From NCBI RefSeq assembly GCF_004114975.1, contig NZ_CP030052.1, forward strand, positions 1 to 64,000: 64,000 nt of DNA, in the 5' to 3' direction. Position 1 is the first letter of the stretch. The number at the start of each line of letters is the position of its first letter. Both the position numbers and the translations under genes were made by a program. This document shows positions 46,810-57,300 of the stretch, piece by piece. Source of the stretch: Bradyrhizobium guangdongense. GTDB lineage: Bacteria > Pseudomonadota > Alphaproteobacteria > Rhizobiales > Xanthobacteraceae. A model generated the notes under the pieces. It did no database searches and was not told where the DNA came from. It saw nothing but the letters and a program-made list of their open reading frames with translations.

Positions 46810-47596
46810 TCACGTCTCAACGCCACGAAATTTGTCTCGATCGAGAGGGGCAAAATTTGCGACAATTTTGCGCTTGCAGACCATGTAGATTCTGCGAGGA
46901 GGCTCGCTCCGTGAGACCTTGGACAACCCGCCTCTTCCGAGTCGTGTGATCTGAAGTACGCTGCGGTCGTCTCTCTCCGGCGTTCTCCGGAACGCGACCA
47001 TGGATGAAAGCGCTCTGCTGGCGATGATCCAGCTCGGCCCAGAACCCGTCAGTCGCCACGAGCACTGGCGTGTCGTCCAGCGCAATTGAACAGAAAGCTG
47101 GCTCGACGAATTCTCGCGAGCGGAAGCTTCGCGTGAGGCGATGACGACCGCTATCGTTCGCAAGGTCGCCGATCGTCATCTGCGACACCGAGTTGGCAAG
47201 CGTGTGCGGCTGGGTTAGCCAGGACATCGGACCCGCCGGCGCCTGACGGCCAACCAGGCAATCGCCTGCGTGCAGAACGAGAGCTGTTTGAGCAGCGCCG
47301 ACATGCATCAGAAGGTAACTCGCCGAATCCCTCCGAAACTGTTTCGACAGTTTAGCATGCGTCGCGCGAAGTTGAGCTGTGAGAACCCCCGCGGTGATGT
47401 TTTCGTCGGTCGACACGTACCAATCGACCATCCGACGCGCAATCTCGTGGGCAAAGGCTCCGCTCTCTGCTCCAGAGGTCGAACCGTCGAGCACTATGGC
47501 GAGGGCCGACGTCTGGCGTATGCCGATCCCGGCGCAATCCCGGTTGTCGGTCGTCCTCGTTCCCTGCTGGCTGTGCCATTGGATTGCAAACGCCAT
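46810..47596 (-). pseudogene. PP2C-type serine/threonine phosphatase, frameshifted near the end
   Basis: A PPM/PP2C-family phosphatase of about 260 codons. The metal-site motifs TDNRDCAGIG and LDGSTSGAESG are near the start, with VLHAGDCLVGR in the middle and LVATDGFWAEL later. About 47010 the frame shifts, and the natural end (DDRSVLQITRL, with the third metal Asp) is found in the next frame, closing at 46810. It starts 2 bases after the stop of the nucleotidyltransferase gene, so it is the third gene of that operon. Confidence 0.7.
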
Positions 47597-47597
47597 A

Positions 47598-48298
47598 TCA
47601 GCCGTTGCCCAACTGGCTCAATGCAACGAATCGGTCGCGAACAATGTCAGCACGCCCCACCGGGCCGCGAATATTTCCTTCGAGGAAATGATCGAAGTCG
47701 CGATCTGCGAGCAGCGCTCCGAATTGCTCGGCAATGTATGAGCTAATGTCTGCATCGGAGGCGGCAACTTCGTCAAGCAGTTCCTCCCGCCCGTCGACGA
47801 GCAGGAGAATGTCCTCGGCGTCGCGGCTGCCGATAAGGTCCCACTACCTCTTCCGCGATAAGCCTCCAGCTTCGTTGCGATGAACAAGGGCGGCGTGAGG
47901 CGACGAATCGTAATGGCATCATCCAGGGGCGTCTCAACAGCTGTTTCGATGCCCTTTGCGTACCAACGATTGCTGAAACCGAGGATCTTCTCGTCGTCGG
48001 GCATGAAATCGACCTTGAGTTCATTAAGCTTCATCCGACAGATGACATTGTCCTCGGGTGTCTCGGAAAAACCCTGCGTTCGCAACTGATCCACCAGCTT
48101 TGCCCACTCCGGGAAGCCGACGAGATCCACGATCAGGTCGACATCATCTGTCGATCTGACTCCTTCGAGGGTGACCGGATCCGTTATGTAGAGAGCGGTT
48201 GTGCAGCCTCCGACGAAGACCAATCGCGCACGCAGCTCATCGCCGAGTGCGCCGGCGACTGTCTTCAGCATTTCCTTGAGATGCCCCTGGATGGTCAC
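47598..48298 (-). pseudogene. Nucleotidyltransferase (AbiEii/MNT-like), frameshifted
   Basis: A minimal nucleotidyltransferase-fold protein with the active-site signature VGGCTTALYITD...STDDVDLIVDL, as in AbiEii/MenT-type toxins. After KLEAYRGRG (about 47850) the frame shifts; the natural continuation is DLIGSRDAEDILLLVDGREE, ending QLGNG at 47598. Its start overlaps the stop of the HTH gene by 4 bases. This is the classic two-gene layout of a type IV toxin-antitoxin module, with the toxin disabled. Confidence 0.7.
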
Positions 48299-48867
48299 CC
48301 TAGTCTCTCCTTGAGCAAGTTGGCCGCGAGACTCGCTTCGCGCTGATTGCCGAGCCGTATTGCGTCGACGAGAGCCAGATAGGCATAGAGGCGATCATCC
48401 CTCTCGGCGGCTTTCGGCACAGTCTTGAACAGCGGCGCGACGGACTGCCCCATCTCGCGGCCGCGCGCATAAGGCCAAACATGAATCAGGCTACCCGCGC
48501 TGTAGAGTAAGTCCTTCAGGACCGGGGCGGCGAATGCCGTTGGCATGCCGCGCTGCATGGGACCCGGGCTTGCCGGAAAAACGAACTTCAGGCCGTATGT
48601 GATGAAGTCGCGCAGGTTCCTGCGATTGGGATCGGGACGGCTCGTCATCGGGCGCTTAATTGCCATACCCGATGCAAGGCTGCGCTTGATCGAGGCGGCG
48701 ACTTCGGTTTTGCTGATTCCGAGGGACGTCTCGAGTCCCCGCACCGAGTATGGGTCTTCGCCATCTTGGCCAAAGGGGCCTACCCCGCCGGCGTGCTCAT
48801 GATCCTGCAAGCACACGAGCTTCAGCAGGACGACAATATCCTGACTTTTCATGGGTTCCGCGCGCAT
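48295..48867 (-). CDS. HTH regulator / putative antitoxin of the nucleotidyltransferase operon
   Basis: A 190-residue protein. The N-terminal half looks like a winged helix (QDIVVLLKLVC, YSVRGLETSLGISKTEVAASIKRSL), and the C-terminal half is helical (RDDRLYAYLALVDAIRLGNQREA). I do not recognise a named family. Its position directly before and overlapping a nucleotidyltransferase gene suggests an antitoxin or repressor. The start may be the ATG at 48867 or the next one (MKSQD) at 48852. The second would leave a 26-bp palindrome immediately upstream of the gene, as expected for autoregulation. Confidence 0.6.
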   Translation of the reverse strand: MRAEPMKSQDIVVLLKLVCLQDHEHAGGVGPFGQDGEDPYSVRGLETSLGISKTEVAASIKRSLASGMAIKRPMTSRPDPNRRNLRDFITYGLKFVFPASPGPMQRGMPTAFAAPVLKDLLYSAGSLIHVWPYARGREMGQSVAPLFKTVPKAAERDDRLYAYLALVDAIRLGNQREASLAANLLKERLG

Positions 48868-48892
48868 GTCCTCTGTCCTAGGACTGAGGACA
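48867..48892. promoter_or_regulatory. 26-bp palindromic operator
   Basis: Half-sites TGTCCTC-T-GTCCT and AGGAC-T-GAGGACA meet at CCTAGG; 12 of 13 base pairs are symmetric. It sits at the start of the HTH gene, between it and the divergent AbiEi gene, so it probably binds a dimer of the HTH protein. Related half-sites (GGTCCGAGGTC, TTAGGTCC) recur about 40 bases to the right. Confidence 0.6.
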
Positions 48893-49098
48893 GTATGCGT
48901 GCAGACGGGTGTCCGTCAACTGGTCCGAGGTCTTAGGTCCTTTGACCGCTCAAAACGGGCGAGTTCCAGTCAAAGATTCCATCGCAGCTGAGTTGCTTCC
49001 GACCGAAATTTACATCATATTTCGGACACGCTCAAGGAGCCGACCCCGGACCTCCGATCGCGGCTCATTGCCCGCATCGACGCGGCACCCACAGAGGT

Positions 49099-49689
49099 AT
49101 GGACAATTTCGCCGACTTCGGAAGCCGTGCGACCGTCGACAAGGCGTTGCAGCGCCTGGTCGTGGCTGGCGAACTACGCCGCTTCGATCGTGGCCTCTAC
49201 GACCGGCCGCGAAAGAGCAATTTCACGGGCAAGCTGGGAATCCCCGACTATCGCGCCGTCATCAAGGCCGTGGCGCGCCGCGACCAAGCCCGCGTCGTGG
49301 TTGACGGGATGACTACCGCGAATGATCTCGGCTTCACCAGGGCCGTCCCATCGCGCATCGAGGTCCTGATCGACGCCCGCCTGAAGCCGATCATCCTTGG
49401 AAAGCAGGTCATCCATTTCAAGTCGGCAGCGCCCAGCCGTCTCTATTGGGCCGGACGTCCAGGCATGCGCGTCGTGCAGGCGCTCTATTGGATGCAGGAC
49501 ATGATGACAAGTAGGTATGATCGACAGCCAATAGTGAACCTCCTGAACAGACTGTTTGCAAATCCGCAGCATGGAAGGGTGATTCGCGACGATCTTCGCG
49601 CAGGTCTGTCAGCTATGCCGATCTGGATGCAGGATTTCCTTAGGCCCTTGCTCGAGCGTGACGACGCCATACCGGAGGATGGCTCGTGA
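49099..49689 (+). CDS. AbiEi-family (DUF6088) antitoxin, N-terminus lost by frameshift
   Basis: 196 residues of a type IV antitoxin: a winged-HTH part (ATVDKALQRLVVAGELRRFD, RGLYDRP) and the C-terminal AbiEi domain (VVVDGMTTANDLGFTRAVPS, HFKSAAPSRLYWAGRPGMRV). The first 25 or so residues (DLRSRLIARIDAAPTEVWT) are present just upstream in a different frame, so an indel near 49100 broke the gene. The ATG at 49099 could restart translation. It is divergent from the HTH operon and overlaps the AbiEii remnant by 4 bases. Confidence 0.75.
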   Translation: MDNFADFGSRATVDKALQRLVVAGELRRFDRGLYDRPRKSNFTGKLGIPDYRAVIKAVARRDQARVVVDGMTTANDLGFTRAVPSRIEVLIDARLKPIILGKQVIHFKSAAPSRLYWAGRPGMRVVQALYWMQDMMTSRYDRQPIVNLLNRLFANPQHGRVIRDDLRAGLSAMPIWMQDFLRPLLERDDAIPEDGS

Positions 49690-49912
49690 GCAGCGCAGCT
49701 TGCAAGGAGGTCATCCGGCGAGAAGTTCGATCTTTTCTTAACGACAGCGAACCGGCCTCGTGCGCCGATCGACGCGCTCGCGCGTGACTATGCGAACATG
49801 ACGCCAATGATCTTGCGGCGGGGCTTCGGTTCGAGCACATCCTGGCGTCAATGGAAGAGATCGAGCGCGCGGCGAAACAGGCTCCGATGATGGGATCAAG
49901 TCATGGATGAGC
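49686..49912 (+). pseudogene. AbiEii-type toxin remnant
   Basis: It begins with GTG overlapping the AbiEi stop, but only about 225 bases remain, in mixed frames. The recognisable end of an AbiEii protein (APIDALARDYANMTPMI, then FEHILASMEEIERAAKQ) is present and the nucleotidyltransferase core is deleted. The toxin is inactive. Confidence 0.6.
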
Positions 49913-51001
49913 CTCCGGAGAATGTTCCGCACGACTGCCCGATCCCGCCACGATCGAGGCGGTCCTCGCCCGTCTTCCGATCGGAGCTAACGAAACGGCG
50001 CTGGCGGCCGCGCTGACAGAGACGTTTGCTGGATTCCCATTTTCGACGGCGGCCATCGATGACCAGTATTGGCGCGACAGACGCTCGGTGATCGCCGCTG
50101 ACGGGACACGGATCGCAGAATACCGGTCGTGGATGGAAGCCGAGCTTGCCAAGAACAACGGCGACATCGGCGCGCTCTGGACGCGATTGCGCCAGAGCGA
50201 TCTTCAGACTTCTGAATGGCGCGGTAAGACGGTCTACGCCTTCGCGCCGACTGGATCGGGCGCGGCGGACTATGTGCAAATCCGTCTCGGCCGGGAAGTC
50301 GAATCGCGTGCGGGGCCGATCGTCAATCGACGTACCGCCCTTGGGGCAAGGACGAATTACTCGATCCGTCATGGATCACGCACGAAGAGATGTCCGACAA
50401 CAAGGTCATCGCGGGTCCGCTCTATCGGATGCTTGGGCGCGCGGGCAGCAGCGTCATCTACGTTCGGAGTTACCTTACGCGGTGCGCCCGACTCGAGCGC
50501 GAGAGGCGCGAGGCGCAGCGGCCGGAGATGGAACGTCGTGCGGTGCGTGAAGTGACACGGGAGGGCACAACCGAGACGCCGTTTCTTGAACTGGTGCCGG
50601 ACTGGTTCGAGTTCGTACCGCGGGAGAACCGTTTCTTCCAGGACTGGGACGAATCGAGCGCCTCGGCTGAACGCGTCTACGCGCACTGGGCCCTCGATAT
50701 TTGCGACTACGACCACAAAGGCACGCGCGAGGTTGGATTTGTGCCGCGTCCCCTTCATCTGCCGGACGAGAGGCTTGGCGTGGGAGGTGCGTCCGTCCAT
50801 TTCTTGATGGACCGCGTGGAAGCGATCGACCGTGAAGTCGGCGTTCCATTCGGCTGGTTTTTTCTGATTACGCATGGCAATCGCGTCGAGCCGGAGGTTG
50901 GTCAAACCATCGCCAAGGGCCTCCGCGATCAGCGTGTCATCTTGCCCAATCGGGATGCTCGAGTGCTTCTGCGCTGGGCCGAACGGCCGTATGGATTCTA
51001 A
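49908..51001 (+). pseudogene. Uncharacterised protein, frameshifted
   Basis: About 360 codons. The first part (DPATIEAVLARLPIGANETA... WMEAELAKNNGDIGALWTRL... ADYVQIRLGREVE) is in one frame up to about 50320. The remainder (YRPWGKDELLDPSWITHEEM... FLELVPDWFEFVPRENRFFQ... GVPFGWFFLITHGNRVEPEV... VILPNRDARVLLRWAERPYGF) is in another. Many aromatic and charged residues and the absence of membrane segments suggest a soluble enzyme or structural protein. I do not recognise the family. The 5' end is fused to the AbiEii remnant without a proper start. Confidence 0.55.
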
Positions 51002-51101
51002 GAGGACGACGGCTGCGGGAAGCTGGCTTTGCTCGACTTGTCGGGACGGATGTCCGTTGCAGGTCCTGCGATGATATCGACCGCGTCCTCGTTAGAGCGT
51101 T

Positions 51102-53272
51102 TCACATTTTGATTGAAGCATAACCTGAGTTTGCGAAGTAGTTGGCGCATTCGCGGGGCTGGACCTCCTGGACGAGGTGACCGATATGGCGCCAGGTGTC
51201 CTCGAGGGTGCGCTTCTGGGCTTGCCGCATCCAGTGTTTGATCTTGGAAAATGCCTGCTCGATCGGGTTGAGGTCGGGCGAGTATGGCGGCAGGTACCAG
51301 AGCCTGGCGCCAGCCGCCTTGATCATCTGTCTGACAGCGTTCGACTTGTGGCTTCCGAGATTGTCGAGAATGACGATATCGCCCTCGCGCAAGGTCGGCA
51401 GGAGCAGGTGCTTCACGTAAGCGCGGAAGCATTCGCCATTGATCGGGCCGTCGAAGACGAAGGGTGCCGTGAGTTGTCCTTGCAGTAAACGATCTGCGTC
51501 TTCGTCGGATGCATCTGAAGTCCGCACACTTCCAGCCTCGCTTGAAGCTCCGCCTTAATGGCTTCTGCTTCTTGCTCGGTCCGGCAGTGCACCAGTCCGT
51601 CATCGGCATACCGACACCAAGGAAGGTCGGGATGTGTCCGCGCCATCCAGAGATCAAACGTATAATGCAGGAACAGATTGGCCAGTATTGGGCTGATCAC
51701 GCCCCTTGAGGGTTCCGCGGATCCGCTCAACGAGCTTCCCGTCCTTTTCCCTTGATGCCGTCAGCCATCTTTCGATGTAGAGCAGCGCCCATTTGCATTT
51801 CACGTGTCTCCGGACCGCCTTCAGCAAGAAGATCATGCGGGAGATTGTCAAACAGTCCTTTGATGTCGAACTCCAGGACCCAATCATATTTCCAGCACCG
51901 CTGACGCGTGACGCCCACGGCGTCCAGAGCCGATTTTCCTGGCCTGTGACCGTAAGAGTCCGGCAGGAAGATGGATTCCAGTTCCGGCTCAATCATCCGT
52001 TTGACCACCATCCGATCGCTGATAGTGGGCACACCTAAAGTCCTTTCGCCGCAGGTCTTCTTTGGAATGGAGACGGCGAGCACCGGAGGTGGAAAGTACA
52101 CCCCCGACGACATCCGATTCCAGATCTTGTAGAGATTCCCTGCAAGGTCTTTCTCGAACATCTCGAAGGTCTGTCCGTCCACTCCAGCCGCTCCGCGATT
52201 GGATTTGACCGCCTTGTACGCTTCGTACACTCGCCGCTTCTCAATCGAGAACGGCTTGTTTATCGCACTGTTCGAAGTCATCCTGTTTCCAGTTGGTCCA
52301 AGAGTACGACTACCTGACCCGATCCCTTTGCTCCGTCCCCATTACAGGGCCCTCAACGCTCCTACGGATCGGTCCGCCCCAGTCTCTTGCATCGGTACTC
52401 CCGCCTCGCGGTTGGCACCGCTTGCGCTTCTCCCTTGGCATCAAGAGCCTGGTTCCTGCAGTTCCACGCGAAAGCCTGTGTCCGACTCACGCCCCCTCTA
52501 CGCCGGTCGCCGCCCGCCCAGTCGTCAGGCATCTGGCGGACGTGTCCCAGGTTGACGAGACGGTCCTGGTTTTGACGACACTTGAATTAATAACGACGCG
52601 TCTCAGGAGGGTTCACTTTCGTTCGTCTTTCGGACACTCACCTGCTCGGTATATTCCGAACTTCTGATCCGACGCTCACCACCACAGCTCTTTACCGCAG
52701 CAGCTCGGATTGGTTTGAGACCCGCCCCTGAAAGCTGATCTCGGGGGCCCGCCCCCATCTTTCTCGCAGCTTCACCATCGGTCTTAGTTCATTTGAACTC
52801 CTTCCGCTGTCTGCAGCACACTCTCATCGATGAAGACGAGCCGGCCCGGATCGAGCCCGGCCTGCCAAGATCGCCAACGCAGGCGCCTACGAGAGACGTC
52901 GGCGCGAGCCTGTTCGAGGGCGAACAGTGTTCTTTTGAACCGCAGCCCCTCCCGGCGCAGGAACAGCCAGACTGCGTTGTGTGAGACCTTGACCCCACGG
53001 GCTGCCAGCTCTGCCTTCAGACCATGCAGCGTCAGGTGCGGCGTCTCGGTGATCCGCTCGACGATGAAGGCCCGGTGCGGATCAAGCACAGGCTTGCGGT
53101 GACCACCCATCTTGCCGGGGGCTACCGAGCCGGTCGCTCGATAACGCTGAGACCACTTCACGACTGACGAGACCGCAACGCCAAACCGTTCCGCCACAGA
53201 TCGGCAGCTCTCACCCTTGGCAACAGCGGATACCGCGCGCTTACGCAAATCGTTGGAAATTGGTCGGACCAT
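51102..53272 (-). mobile_element. IS630-family element split by a group II intron
   Basis: The transposase N-terminus (start MVRPISNDLRKRAVSAVAKG at 53272; HTH SCRSVAERFGVAVSSVVKWS; first catalytic Asp in RLVFIDES) lies at 52800-53272. The C-terminus (LTAPFVFDGPINGECFRAYV; IVILDNLGSHKS; LPPYSPDLNPIEQAFSKIKH with the last two acidic residues) lies at 51102-51490. Roughly 35-40 residues of the middle are missing and replaced by intron sequence, so the insertion was followed by deletion. Confidence 0.85.
51487..52790 (-). mobile_element. Truncated group II intron with reverse transcriptase remnant
   Basis: The minus-strand intron-encoded RT starts MTSNSAINKPFSIEKRRVYE at 52281. It includes RGAAGVDGQTFEMFEKDL, RTLGVPTISDRMVVKRMIEP and FLPDSYGHRPGKSALDAV. 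After a frameshift near 51830 comes RRHVKCKWALLYIERWL, and after another the catalytic YADD (about 51599-51610). It breaks off at QIVYCKD, exactly at IS630 sequence, so the maturase domain and intron 3' end are gone. 52282-52790 should be the intron's 5' RNA domain. It can neither splice nor move by itself. Confidence 0.8.
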
Positions 53273-53307
53273 CAGATGCTGGCCTCCAGCCCAGCCAGCA
53301 TCTTGAA

Positions 53308-53649
53308 TCATATTCGCCCCAGATCCGGGATCCCTTCCGATTCAATAAATCTGTGAACCGCTCTAGGTCGGAGTTCGACCCGTACGGAGCCTCCGTTTCC
53401 AACATCCTCCAATGCGGCTTTCCAGACCCGCCGTATTGCCCGGCCGAGTGTGGCGGGATCAACTGGACAGTCTGTGACGAGCGGAACCATGACATTGCCG
53501 GTCACGCCGGCCGCTTCGTAGGCTTTGATGATCGCGAGGGTGGCGCGAGAGGCGGCGACCACTGACATCGCTTCGACGAGATCGAGGGGGACGATGCCGT
53601 TGGTTTTCGGTGTCCGGACGATGGGGATTGTGGCTGTTTCGATCGTCAA
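53308..53649 (-). CDS. Hypothetical protein, possibly a fragment
   Basis: 113 codons with protein-like composition (LVEAMSVVAASRATLAIIKA, DPATLGRAIRRVWKAALEDV) ending next to the IS630 terminus. No RBS is evident and no family is recognised. It may be the remains of a longer gene cut by the IS. Confidence 0.3.
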   Translation of the reverse strand: MTIETATIPIVRTPKTNGIVPLDLVEAMSVVAASRATLAIIKAYEAAGVTGNVMVPLVTDCPVDPATLGRAIRRVWKAALEDVGNGGSVRVELRPRAVHRFIESEGIPDLGRI

Positions 53650-53789
53650 GTTCGCGTCCGCGCTCGATTGGTCTGCATCCTAGTATCGGTTGGCCATAGT
53701 GGTGCAACAAATCTTTGCGTGTCAACCCCCGGTAGTGATACCGCCCTGCGCAGTAGGGCCGCGTGATGCTGATCGATCGCGCAATGATG

Positions 53790-54093
53790 TATTGTCGTGT
53801 GGATGCGCCGTCGGCGGCTCCATCACCGGGGCACCGAAGGTGCGCTCGATGGAAATTATTGCGGAAATCGAGCGCGTGGCGCGAGAGGTATATTGCGGGG
53901 CGATCGGCTTCAACGGGCACATGGACACGAACATTGCGATCCGCACTGTCACGATCGACGACGACCTGGCCGTATTTCATGCCGGCGGTGGAATAACGGT
54001 GCTGTCGGACCCAGAGGCCGAATCGAGGAGACGCTCGCCAAGGCTCAGCGGATCTTTGATGCATTTCGTGCTGAAGCAGCTGGTGCACTTTGA
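53790..54093 (+). pseudogene. pabB: C-terminal fragment of aminodeoxychorismate/anthranilate synthase component I
   Basis: The chorismate-binding C-terminus is clear: GGSITGAPKVRSMEIIAEIE, YCGAIGF, MDTNIAIRTVTIDDD and VFHAGGGITVLSDPEAE. After one frameshift (about 54025) EETLAKAQRIFDAFRAEAAG completes the end. The first three quarters of the gene are absent. It overlaps the start of the pabA fragment as in the normal pabBA arrangement, so a piece of chromosomal folate DNA was captured here. Confidence 0.75.
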
Positions 54094-54260
54094 TTGCCAT
54101 CATTGACAACTACGATTCCTTCGCCTTCAACATTGCCCGCTATTTCCGCGAGCTTGATCAAGCAACGGAGGTCGTCCGAAACGACTTGGCGAGCATCAGC
54201 GATCTTGTTGGCCTCAAGCCGCGCGCGGTCAGCCTTGTACTCAAGTTGCCGGTCCTGAAT
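54090..54260 (+). pseudogene. pabA: N-terminal fragment of the glutamine amidotransferase component II
   Basis: Starts (TTG) MIAIIDNYDSFAFNIARYFR and continues to DLVGLKPRAV, the typical N-terminus of PabA/TrpG. It then loses homology before the catalytic Cys, so only about 50 codons remain. It is followed within 100 bases by the Rad50-like gene. Confidence 0.7.
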
Positions 54261-54351
54261 TTGGATCCGCAAGGAACATCGCCGCTGCCGGACCTTCAAT
54301 TCGCTGGACTGATAAGCGTTCACAGGGTAAGTGCCGGCAAAGGGGGCAAAC

Positions 54352-57300
54352 GTGAACGAAGACTCACCGGCACCGCGTGACATTCATCTGCTTACTACCG
54401 ACACACTGCTCGCCGATTTGATCGGCGGGCGAGCCGTCGCTGTCGCCGCGGGCGACCATCTTTCGATAGACTCAGACGATGCCCGCGCGGTGTTGGATTG
54501 GTATCGCCGCAATCGGGGCAAGTGGGCCGGTAATCTTTCCGCAGGCGACGTCGAGGCAATCATCAACGTCATTGGGACGGAGCCGCCGACGCTGGAGACC
54601 GCGGCTGATGATGGTCAAGCTCGCACTGTCAAAGTGTTGCGGCTGGTAAAGGTCGTCGCACACCGGTTTGCTGGGCTGCACGTTTACGGTCGTTCCACCG
54701 CGCCTCCCGACACGTTCGTCTTCGAATCTGGCAAGACTGTCACCTAGGGCGCCGATGGTTCGGGCAAGACGTCCATCGCCAACGCCATCGTCTGGTGTTT
54801 GACCGGTCACCTCATCCGCTCCCAGCGCCCACCCGAGGAGGGACCGACCGAGTTCGTTTGCGAGGCCGCGCGCAACGACGACACGGTAACGACGCACCCG
54901 ATGTCGGCAATCACGCCTATGCCACACAAAGCTAGCGATCTGCCTGCGGACGGCGAGGCGATTCCAGCCGACAGTTGGGTCGAGCTAACCTTCGTCGACG
55001 CCCACGGTGACCCGCTGCCACCCCTCCGCCACCAGGAGGGCCGCACCCCGCGCGGCAAGATCACCGAGACACCGCCCGATCTCGACGCAATCGGCATCGA
55101 CCCAATTGCCTCGCGCATTGCGACGACCATGCCCGCGCTGCTGCCGTTTCTGGCGGTCGGCTCTACGTCGCAACTCGGCGAGGCAGTCGCCCGCCTGACC
55201 GGCCTCGCTGACCTCGTCGATCTCGCCAAGCATGCCGGTAAAGCGTCCGAGCGGATTGCCAAGCGCACGACCAAGGAACTCGAAGCCCAACGCATCAGTC
55301 GTAGAACGCTACCAGCAGGCTGCCGACGACCTCGCCGGCGCCGTCGCGGAATTTCCCGCCATCGCATTCGAAGGAGATGCACCTGCGGTCGATGCTGAGG
55401 ATTCCAAAGGCGGAATCCAGAAGATCAATGAGCATTTCGCGGCCCTGAAGGCGACGGCACTGGCCAAGGCGCGCGAAGTATTGGGCGAACAATTCAACCC
55501 CGAGGACAAGAAGGCCCGCGACGACCTCGAGGCGAGCATTCGGCCAGCCATCGAACAGCTATCGAAGCATCTCAGCGAGTTGCCCTCCATCGCGCGGCTC
55601 TCGGCCCTGTCGGCGAGCGCCGACGAGATCGCGGTGGTCGCCAGACTGTTGGCGCAGATCGATGCCGAGGCGGCGACGCTGGCCGCGCTTGCTGCGAGCC
55701 CCGACCGCGCGCGGCGGGCGCAGCTGTACGCTAGGCTTTCCGCCTGGATGCACGAGCATGGCCATGCCGATGACGGCATGTGCCCGGTTTGCGTCGGCCC
55801 GCTCCACGGGGAATGCGATCCGGTTACTGGTAATACGGTCAGCGACCACCTAGCGGAAGCCACGCGAGACCGCGAGGTTATCGCGCGCACCGTCGCCGAA
55901 TGTCGTCGCACTGGTGCAGTCGCCTCCTCCAAGATCTTCCGCCTACCCTCGCGAAGGAAACCCGCGGCGACTTGCCAGGGTCACCCATCGACTTATTGAG
56001 AGCTGGATTGATTGACGAACTGTTCGGGACGGAATCGTTCCGCGGTGCGCTATCGGCGCTTCGCGCCGATGCTTCGGCGCTCGTGGATGAGCGCCTCGCG
56101 ACTTTGCCTGCCTTCGAAGAACCGGACACTCGTGTGCTGCCTGCCGTATTGGTGACTGGAACGACGGCGTTGCAGCGGATAGTCGACCGCACTGTGCGTG
56201 CGTTGGCGTTCGCCGAATGGCGCGGAGCCAACGCCGCAGCACTGAAGAGTTTCCTCCAGCCGTTCGGCGCGGCCAGGACGGTGCCGCCGACGCGAGCCGG
56301 GCGATCGGCCGCCGATTGTCATCGCTGCTCGCGATCGTTGAGGGCGTCGCGCCGCTTAATACCGCGATCGAATATGTTCGCCGGATAGAAGCCGCCCGCG
56401 TGGAACATGCATCGAAGCAGGCGCGTATGGACGCCTGCTGCAGGGCCGTATCCGCGCTTGATCTGCTTGTGCCACTCGCCGAGCTCGCCCAGTCTCAGGT
56501 TGAGGCGCTACGGGCGAAGCTGCACAACCGGTCGGAGCACTGGCGGCGCGCGATCTACCGCAACGCGACCGGCTTTGCTCCCGACCTTACCGGAACTGGT
56601 ATGGACGCACGGGGCGTACTTGAGCTCAAGGTCGGCCGCGAGGGCGTGACCGCACCTGCCCAGCATGTCTCCAACGCTTCTGCGCTGCGCGGCGCGCTGC
56701 TCGGCTTCTTTCTCGCCTTCCGCGAGCACGTCCTCACAACCCGCGGCGGTCTGTCATTGCTGGTGCTCGACGACCCGCAGAATGCTCGACAACGACAATC
56801 GCGAGCGCCTCGCGCGAGGTTTGGCTGGGCTCGCCGAGGCGGGCGCTCAGCTTCTAGTGACCACCCACGATCGCAAGTTCGCCCGCTCGCTCGTTGCCGA
56901 GAATCGTGCCGCCGACCGCGTTGAGCATCTATCTGTCCACCCGGTGAACGCGGTGCGGCCGACTCTCATCGTCTCGCCAGCGATCGAGGAGATCGATCGC
57001 GGGCGCCACGCGTTTCATATGAACTCCGATTCCGCTTCTGACGCACAGAACTATGCGGCCTGCGCGTCTTCCTCGAATCGCGGCTCGGTGATCTATTCGA
57101 TGATGTTGCTCATCCCGCGTATGCCACATCGACGAAGCCGCTGACGCTCATCCCTCTGATGGACAAGCTGCGCGGGCTCGTCTCGATCGGGACAGGCGAA
57201 CTGTTTGCCAATCCGGTCGTCAAGCGGTTCGCGGAGGATACCGCCCTCGCCGAAGGGGCGGAGCCGCGGCGTGTCCTCAACACGTCGCACCACGACAAGG

